Shown: piece by piece, positions 56,901 through 64,000 of the stretch | Numbering within the stretch: position 1 is the stretch's first letter | Layout: every line of letters starts with the position of its first letter | Source of the DNA: Rhizophagus irregularis | Taxonomy: Eukaryota; Glomeromycota; Glomeromycetes; Glomerales; Glomeraceae | Length of the DNA stretch: 64,000 nucleotides | Assembly: GCF_026210795.1 (NCBI RefSeq) | Contig: NC_089433.1 | Coordinates: 1,327,001 to 1,391,000, forward strand | Direction: 5' to 3' | Position numbers and translations under genes: made by a program | Notes under the pieces: model-generated | What the model was told of the DNA's origin: nothing | The model's input: only the letters and a program-made list of their open reading frames with translations | The model's database searches: none

Positions 56901-58881
56901 GTTCTTTATTTTTAATTCGTGCACAAGGAAGTTGCTTAAATTGATAGACATACTGTAATAATAATTAATAAAGCAATTGAATAGATAACACTACTTTTCC
57001 TTGTTCTTTTAGGCTACGCGAAATAAAGTAACCATTTTAAGAAACAATGGAGTTACGGAGACTTCAACCTGACAAAGTCAATAATCTTTCCTTTTAAAAT
57101 TTTCTGATCCACTCATTCATTCATTTATATTTTTTTTCAAATATTAAAAAAAAAAATTTCCAACATTCCCACTACCGTGATCTACATTGCTTACAATCAC
57201 TTACGTTAATCTTGGATCAAGCGTTCGTTGTCAAATTTTGGTGAAGAGCGTTAAACCCAAATTTAATACTGCAGTTAATTCCTCAAGGTAATTTTGTTGT
57301 ACTCCTACCAAGCTTTCGTCCAACATAAACATTACGCTACTGATAAATTCATCATTCCAGTTCTTCTACTTATATTATAATTGAGGGGAGTTACTTGTTA
57401 ATTACTTCAAAATGTCAATATCATTAGCTAGATTTTGTACGCCCAATATAAAAAAATTTCTGTATTGAAAAATCCAATGATATTATAAATAAACAATCTC
57501 ATTCTTTTAAAATAAAGATTTTATGAAGGAAATAAAATTAATTATTAAATACGTCCAAAATAGTACCTCAATTGATTCTCCCTGTGTTATTTATTAAATA
57601 TATGAAGGTCGAGTCAGTTATAGTATGTCGAACTGGTCAAGATTTCTCTTATATATCATGATTTATATTGTATATTGTCATATTTCTCACGCTAATTTAA
57701 TTCTATCCTTCTTATTCCAATTCTGGATAAAAGCTGTAATTTAATAAAATTCAATTTAAAATAATTGTGGTAAAACCGACACCAATTCTTGAAATCGTCA
57801 AAATCAATTGAGAAACACTGGCAACAACCAATTTAACTTGAACAAAACGCTGATTACAATTACGGTAAATCACCAAGAATACGATAAAGAACCTTCATAA
57901 ATTTCGATAATATTCAGGAATCAGGAATCAGGATACAAAGCCAGGTTTACCATCTCTCTTGATTTTACACCGTTTCATTATACTGATTGTGATTTTGCTA
58001 ATCTTGGCTCGAATTGCCAAATTTTCTGCGAGAATTCACTAGAAAATAATTTCGAAATACTTTTTTCTTTTTTTTTTAAAAAAAAAATGATGAATCTTAC
58101 CAATTCACACCTGCAATTATCAAAAAGTAATCTTTAACAGTTAGAAATCGAATAAAAATTTTATGAAAATAAATTTATGTTAAAAGTAACAAGTTTCGCT
58201 ATTGTGATGTGATTAGAATTCTACCAATTAAAATGTTTGGGTTACACTTAGCTACTTGGAAAGTAAGCATTTTACCCAAAAGTGAGAGTTATGTGATATC
58301 TCCGTGTTTCAGGGACCTATTTAAAAAATTCTAAAGAGATGCATGTATACCCGAGTGTAAATTTGGGGAAAATATCTGGATGAAAAATTTATGTAAATGG
58401 AAACGGAAAATGGTTACAAAGTTTTTCCCGAAATAAATCATGAAATTATTATTATTCCTAATAAATATGATGAAAATATTAAAATGAATTTGTTTATTCA
58501 GGATGATTAATACGACCAAATTATTTAATCTTGTAAAATAGGTTTTATAAAGGCGAACGAATAATAATCGAATATAATGTTCATTGTAGATAATTTTGTA
58601 CTGAAAATAACGTTACTTTGTTTTATTTTAAATTTGCATGTCAAATGTGTAACAAAAAACTTATAATAATAATAATAGACATAATCTTAAGTTGATCTTA
58701 AAAAAAAAAAATATTATACCTAATTTTTGAAATATTGTCCTTAATTAAATAAATGATACTATAAAAAAAAACCACCATCTAAGATGGATTAATCATACAT
58801 AATTCATAATAAAGTAATTTAAAAATAATTTAAAATATAAAATAAATGCATGCATAACGATTTATAACGATTTATAACGAT
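53912..58881. other. long gene-poor AT-rich region
   Basis: Nearly 5 kb with no supported gene. At 55560-55610 there are aatatgaataacatgaa-type short repeats. At 56200-56340 the minus strand has a coding-like scrap (MDEQKLVNTLDLVTNLSKLS) that ends in stops. At 57120-57290 composition is closer to transcribed sequence, but no splice-consistent frame exists. At 58855-58892 an 11-bp unit (ttataacgatt) is repeated about four times, reaching into the stop of the velvet gene. Confidence 0.45.
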
Positions 58882-58892
58882 TTATAACGATT
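58853..58892. repeat. 11-bp tandem repeat (ttataacgatt) x about 4
   Basis: Perfect 11-bp repeats. On the minus strand the last unit supplies the final codons (TCG TTA TAA) of the velvet gene, so copy number could alter its 3' end or UTR. Confidence 0.85.
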
Positions 58893-60701
58893 TGTTTAAA
58901 ACTTTTCTCTTTTTACTCTTACGCGTATCTTCAGTATCATCGTTAACTTCATCAAAAAGTCTTTTTGTTGGATCTCGACGAGTTGGAATTTTGTTTCCTT
59001 GTTGTACGAAACAATAGGCTAACCTAGTCGTTTCTAAAATTTTTAATAGAAAATAAGATTTATATTAAATAATAAAGATATTAAATCAATTATTTTCAAA
59101 AAATGGTAGAATTTCATACCAATCATTCCAGGAAATCTTTTAGCTGTATATACGGTGAATGGATTTGAGCAAACAGTTTCCAACATTTTGATTGGAAATT
59201 CTCCCGTATTTAAATTACCTTGCCTATAATAAAATATTTTATATAATAAGTTCCCATGAATTATAAAGATAAAAAATATTCATGATTATTCATATAATTA
59301 CCAGCCGAGATAGGTTAATGTAAATTTGATATAAAATATCCCCTCCGCTCTGACGCTTAAATCTCTAAAAATGAACCAAATATCTTCAACCCCTTGTGTA
59401 TCACATAATCTTTTTCCATGTGCAGTTTTTTCTCCGACCAAATTATCAACACATTGTGGACTTCCTGGCATACTTGATGGATGAACCACCAACATTGCTT
59501 CTCGATTTGTTTTTTCTTCATATAAGGACGCATGAATGACAAAAAATCCTGGGTCGATTTCACTAAAATAGATTTTATATTATATATTAAAAATATTATA
59601 ACATCAAATTTAACTTAAATAAATAATTAAATGACATACTGGATATTAACAGGTCCGTTCTCGTCACTAATTCTAAGACGAAGAAATGGGAGTGGTGATA
59701 TTGGTCTTCTATCCTTTAAAATTTATCAAAAATCAATATTAAAAATATGCGTCGTTTAATTGTTGAATTCTTAATACGAATTTGATGATCACCGGTGACT
59801 GAAATTACAACGATCGACCAGCATTAAAAAATATAGTGCCGGTAAAAATTGATAATTCCGGCCAACGGTGATGCACCCCAACGCCCCAAGTACTGTATTT
59901 TTTTTTTTAACTTACTCTTTCTCCGAACCCACACATTCGAGCCCGTACTGGTTGCTGAATCACTTCAAGTTTGTATTTTAATTCCGGAATACTAAAGATA
60001 ACATTTGTAAACGAATTAATGAAAACAAAAGTCTGACTATACGACAAGAAAGCTTACCCAGATTCCGCAAGAATAGTTTTCATTTCATCTTTCGTCGCAT
60101 AATGAGAACTTTGATCGTATGGTTTATTATCAATGCGATTACGAGTATAAGAACGAGGAGTCGGGTTAAATTGGTAAGGTCGGAAAGAAAACATTTGGCC
60201 ATATGTTGGACCGTAATAATATGGGTGATATCTCTTCCGATAGTTGTTAAAAATAGGTTTATAGTCATGATTGTTGTGAGGGTAATTATGAAAATATGAA
60301 TTAAAATAACTTGAATGGTGATTTATATAATAGGTATCATTGTTTGAAGGAATGTAATTATTTAAAGATGAATTCGAAGTAGAAAGATCAGTAATGAGGT
60401 TACTGGTCATATTTAAAGGAGGAAGGTTAATTCTGGTATTAAACGAAAGAGTGCTAGTTGAAAGAGTTTTATTCAAGGACGGAAGATTACTTGAGGAAGG
60501 ATTGTTATTAGTCAGAAGGGGGGGATAATTATTATCATTATTCTTTTGATGAGAGATATTTGGAGGAGTGAAAGGTTTGTTTGAAGGAATGAAAGGTTTG
60601 TTTGAAGGAAAGTTACTCTGATAGTCTTTACTGGAGTAAGGACGATAAATAGAATGATGATAACGATAATTGTTAGAATTTTGTTCGTTAATAGGGTTCA
60701 T
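58882..60701 (-). CDS. velvet-domain transcriptional regulator (VosA/VelB-like)
   Basis: The six exons agree in phase: 60058-60701, 59916-59991, 59640-59713, 59302-59562, 59120-59223, 58882-59033, giving 436 residues. The first 214 residues are Asn/Tyr/Ser/Pro-rich and low in complexity (for example PSNKPFIPSNKPFTPPN). The velvet fold follows: YKLEVIQQPVRARMCGFGER, DRRPISPLPFLRLRISDENG, EIDPGFFVIHASLYEEKT, LVGEKTAHGKRLCDTQGVED, IWFIFRDLSVRAEGIFYIKF, TGEFPIKMLETVCSNPFTVY and TAKRFPGM. The C-terminus is basic (TRKSKKRKVLNK), a likely nuclear signal. Velvet proteins dimerise, bind DNA through a Rel-like fold, and link development, spore formation and secondary metabolism in fungi. The position of the domain near the C-terminus and the lack of other domains resemble VosA/VelB more than VeA; the exact subtype is not resolved. 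Confidence 0.9.
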
Positions 60702-63700
60702 GATTTTTGTTTTTTTGCGATTGGATTCATTTACCCACGCCTCGCTGTTTATTTATATCCATTTTGACAATATAACTGCTTTTTATTCGTAATTTAAAAT
60801 TATGTTATCACAATAGTCACTTATCACACATTCCAAATTATTATATTTCAAAGTGACCAAATTTCCATTGTGAACTATTCGAGATTGTTGATCAAGATCC
60901 AGTACCAGCTGTTTTTTTTGCATTTGCATTAAAACATCAGAAATAGGAAACTTGAATACCCATGGAATGCATTGTAATTTAACTTTTGTTGTACCAATAA
61001 AAGTATTTTAAAATTTAGTTTTTGGAATTAAATGCCCAAAAATTTAATTTTGGTAATGAACCTACCAATTATTATCACATTTTTTTTTTTTTAAAAAAAA
61101 AAAAAAAGAATTTCCGAATAATTAATATAGCATAAATAGTAAAAAAAAAAACGGAAATAATCTTTTTGAATATTCCGTTTTTTTTGTTTAAACCAAATAT
61201 TGTTTAGTATTACATGGATATGGTTAATATGTACAAGAGTTAATCTAATAACCGATGAATTTATGATATGACTTCTTTATTTAACCTTTGAAATAAGAAA
61301 AACACGCCTTATCATGTATACTAAACATATTGTATATATTAAAAGATCTCAACAATTGTGTTTTAAATTGAGTTAAAAATTTTTTATATCAATTTCTTTT
61401 TTTATCGTTAATAACACAATATCACTCAAAACAATATTTCAACTCCAAAGTGAAATTAATTTGACTAAATCTATTGATAAAGATTTTATCATAAATTATC
61501 ATGATAATATATAATCGGGATCATTATAACTTTATAACTTTCGGGTGATTCGGGTAATTCTCAAAAAAAGAAACAAATCTTTTTTCAAAGTTTATCGCAT
61601 TTACTCACTAATAAACTTTTAGCCTTGCCGCTCTATACAAATATTTGCATTAAACCAGTTTTTTTTTTTTAGTTTAAACGTTCTTAGAAATAAATCAAAA
61701 AAATCTCGGATAACCCGATAAGCTACAAATAATTGAAACAAATCAATTCTTAAAATGAAAAAATTCTCTAAGATAAATTTAGTCACGAATATTACTAAAA
61801 AAAAAAATGGATTATTATTATCGTACAAACGTGTTCGGTACGGTTCTATCCGATTTTACATATTTCACATGTTTTAATATATTAAATATAAAATAATGGT
61901 AATAGTAACTTAAAACTTTAGTTTATAACGAATAACAAATTTGTAAATACACGAATTTTATAAATACTGTGATATAATGTTGCATATATTTTTAATCCAA
62001 ATAAATATTATTTAATAAATTATCAAATATGTATTAATAAACTTATTTTATTTTTATTTTAAAATATATATTTATTTATATATGTTAAAATTCGCGTTGT
62101 CAGTTGGTTACACAAGTGAATCCTATTTTGTAAATAGATCGAAGTTTGATGCCAATTTTATTGTCAAAAGAAACCTTCTCATTGAAATTTTAAAATGTGT
62201 TACCGTAATTCAATCCAAATCTGTTCTTTTTTTTTCCTTATTCATTATAAAGGTATTCTCAAGATTAGTAATATGTCGCTTAAAAAAGAACAATTATAAT
62301 TTAGAACATTCTTTTTTAAATCATCCAATACTTTAATATTGTGTTGATAGCAATAACAGCATCAATGATTTCTTTATTAATATTGCAAATTATTATGTTA
62401 TAAATTCAAACAAGGATTTTTCCATTATAATTTTTCCGAGATATATATATATATATATATATATATTTTCTAATAATTTTATATATATTTATTATTGTAT
62501 ATTATTTTATTTTTTTTTATTTTGAATAAATTTTTATATATATTACTATAAGTAGTCAAAATACGATTGTTTCACTTTTTTGTGTTCTTTCATCAAAATA
62601 TTATAATGATAAATAATGTAATCCATACACAACATGAGAAAAAAAGATTATACATTTTTAGTAATTAATTATAATTTGATTTTGAAAAAGAAAAAATTTT
62701 TCTTTTTTTGGAAATTCTTTGAGCTTTAATCCGGTTTGGTTGTAATCTTTTTAATGTACAAATGAATCATGAAAAACAAAGGTTTTAAATAATTTTTTTT
62801 TGTAAAATTTGTAAAAATTTTCAAATTTTTTTAATTTTTTTTTCAAATTTAACATAATTTATAACTCATTTGTTTTTCATTATTCAAAAAAAAAACTACT
62901 TGCAGTAATAATCTCTTATTATTAGTTTACAAAAAAGAAGCAGTGGAAGATATTATACTGCTCGTAGAATTATTTTAAAGATCGTGATATTTTAAAAGCA
63001 ATCAAGGTGATCAAAAATAATGTTCTAACTCAAAAACAAATGGTATGTAATATGTAATTATAGTTATTCTTTTAATTTATGATGTTTGCATTGTTTGACG
63101 TTTTAAGTTTAAAAACATTGCGTTATATTATTTATATTATGAACTTCCAAAAATCTTAACCGATTTTAACCGGTCAAAACAACTCTCTTTAACCGGTCGA
63201 TTCATTAATTTTTGGCCAGCATTAATACTTTTAACACTCGTTGAAGTGTAATTTTAATTAACCGATTAAATTTAATTCATATAATTTAATTATATATTAT
63301 CCGGATAATCTGATTTAAAATTGATTGGAAGATAAAATTAAATTAGCGTGGGAAAATACCTTAAGGGAAGTTAGAAACGACATTTTTGTTTGGGTCGTGT
63401 CAATTTGTGTCAAACAATTTAGGGGTATCCTTCCTTACAATGATATTTCTTTAATAATGCTATATGATTAAAGGAAAATGCATTTCTTCAAAAAATTTCA
63501 ACTTTTTAATGCTTCTCTTCAATTATAAAAAGGAACGAAATGACAAATCTACCGGTAAGGTTGACGCCTCAACTGTTTTTTTTAAATAGTTGCGAAATTA
63601 CGGTTATATATAAAACTTAAGAGTTGCGGTTGCTGTGATTAGTAGAGCCTAGTTGCGGCCACATCTCTACCAACCAGTAACGTAATATTAGTGTTTGAGC

Positions 63701-63733
63701 TATACATGCTGCCAAAATTATTTTGGCACTTTA
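60702..63733. other. gene-free AT-rich region
   Basis: Promoter region of the velvet gene near 60702-60900, then about 2.8 kb of A/T-rich sequence with homopolymers (61080-61110, T then A run). Small frames at 61619-61828 (minus) and 62082-62333 (plus, MLKFALSVGYTSESYFVNRS) have no splice, start or domain support. At 63150-63260 aaccggtc-type short repeats occur. Confidence 0.45.
62441..62466. repeat. (AT)n microsatellite
   Basis: Uninterrupted TA dinucleotide run of about 13 units. Confidence 0.9.
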
Positions 63734-63895
63734 CAAAGTGAAATTCGATATAATGGAACCATCTGTTCCATTAGTAAAATTTGTTAAAAATCCGTTATAT
63801 CGAGGGTAAATTAATTATAGGTTATGATAATCTGTTCCAGACTCCGATCTTATGTTCCGTTATATCAAGGTTCCAGTATATCGAATTTCACTGTG
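63734..63895. mobile_element. 162-bp TA-flanked inverted-repeat element
   Basis: Left end CAAAGTGAAATTCGATATAA and right end, read in reverse complement, CACAGTGAAATTCGATATAC; flanked by TA (63732-63733 and 63896-63897). Internal text repeats ccgttatatcgag/ccgttatatcaag. It is a miniature Tc1/mariner-type element without coding capacity, with end sequence different from the other three in the window. Confidence 0.8.
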
Positions 63896-64000
63896 TATAT
63901 TGTAAGTTACATACAAACCGATTATGGCATCTCAAAATAATTTCGGCCGCATGTATAGTTTGAGTCTAAAACCTTGATGGAAGTGCAACAAAAATAATTT

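Noticed and set aside
41494-58880. Candidate centromere because of long AT-rich gene-poor sequence
   Set aside because: No long satellite array; only three to four minisatellite units and dispersed elements. Composition alone is not evidence.
62082-62336. 84-codon plus-strand frame as a gene
   Set aside because: No homologous-looking motif, no splice partners and a composition like random AT-rich frames.
1-64000. CRISPR arrays, bacterial operons, riboswitches
   Set aside because: The window is eukaryotic with spliceosomal introns. The tandem repeats seen lack regular unique spacers.

Overview
The window is about 64 kb of very AT-rich eukaryotic DNA. Short introns (roughly 50-100 nt, GT-AG), dense transposon debris, and a gene set of Integrator, RSC-like, BMS1, phosphomevalonate kinase, velvet and Crinkler-type genes point to an early-diverging filamentous fungus. 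Glomeromycotina (a Rhizophagus-like arbuscular mycorrhizal fungus) is my best guess. That assignment is inference from composition, intron style and gene families; no species marker was seen.

Layout. Bases 1-27,000 are accessory: lineage-specific hypothetical genes, a frame-broken CACTA/Plavaka-like transposase (1892-5297), three copies or fragments of SANT-like DNA-binding genes, a small secreted or membrane protein (18276-19054), a polytopic membrane protein resembling a bacterial family (20110-21117), a broken Crinkler N-terminal domain (22283-22621), a broken lineage-specific gene (about 25037-26600) and many local duplications. Bases 27,212-41,493 are the conserved core: phosphomevalonate kinase (minus) and BMS1 (plus) start 156 bp apart, and an RSC1/2-like bromodomain/BAH gene (minus) and an INTS8-like gene (plus) start 326 bp apart. 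These four genes cover isoprenoid/sterol synthesis, 40S ribosome assembly, chromatin remodelling and RNA 3'-end processing. Bases 41,500-58,800 are gene-poor and dominated by transposons. They include a TA-flanked inverted-repeat element inside another one (42608-43210) and a near-complete APE-type LINE with an RNase H domain inserted in a Tc1/mariner-like element, with a 17-bp target duplication (43377-52188). A third TA-element-like copy lies at 53410-53911. Bases 58,882-60,701 hold a six-exon velvet-domain regulator. The rest is AT-rich spacer with a 162-bp TA-flanked inverted-repeat element near the end.

The clearest structural result is the three-level nest at 43377-52188: a mobile element carrying a 147-bp minisatellite that was cut by a LINE, which itself has since decayed by several stop codons reachable by C-to-T change plus frameshifts. 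I did not find a convincing new multi-gene system. The observations most worth following are the INTS8-like gene, the 40-bp duplication that carries both splice sites, the GC-AG intron in phosphomevalonate kinase, the bacterial-like membrane protein and the nested transposons. Exon coordinates were derived by hand from splice-site and reading-frame agreement, and junctions marked uncertain are genuinely uncertain.
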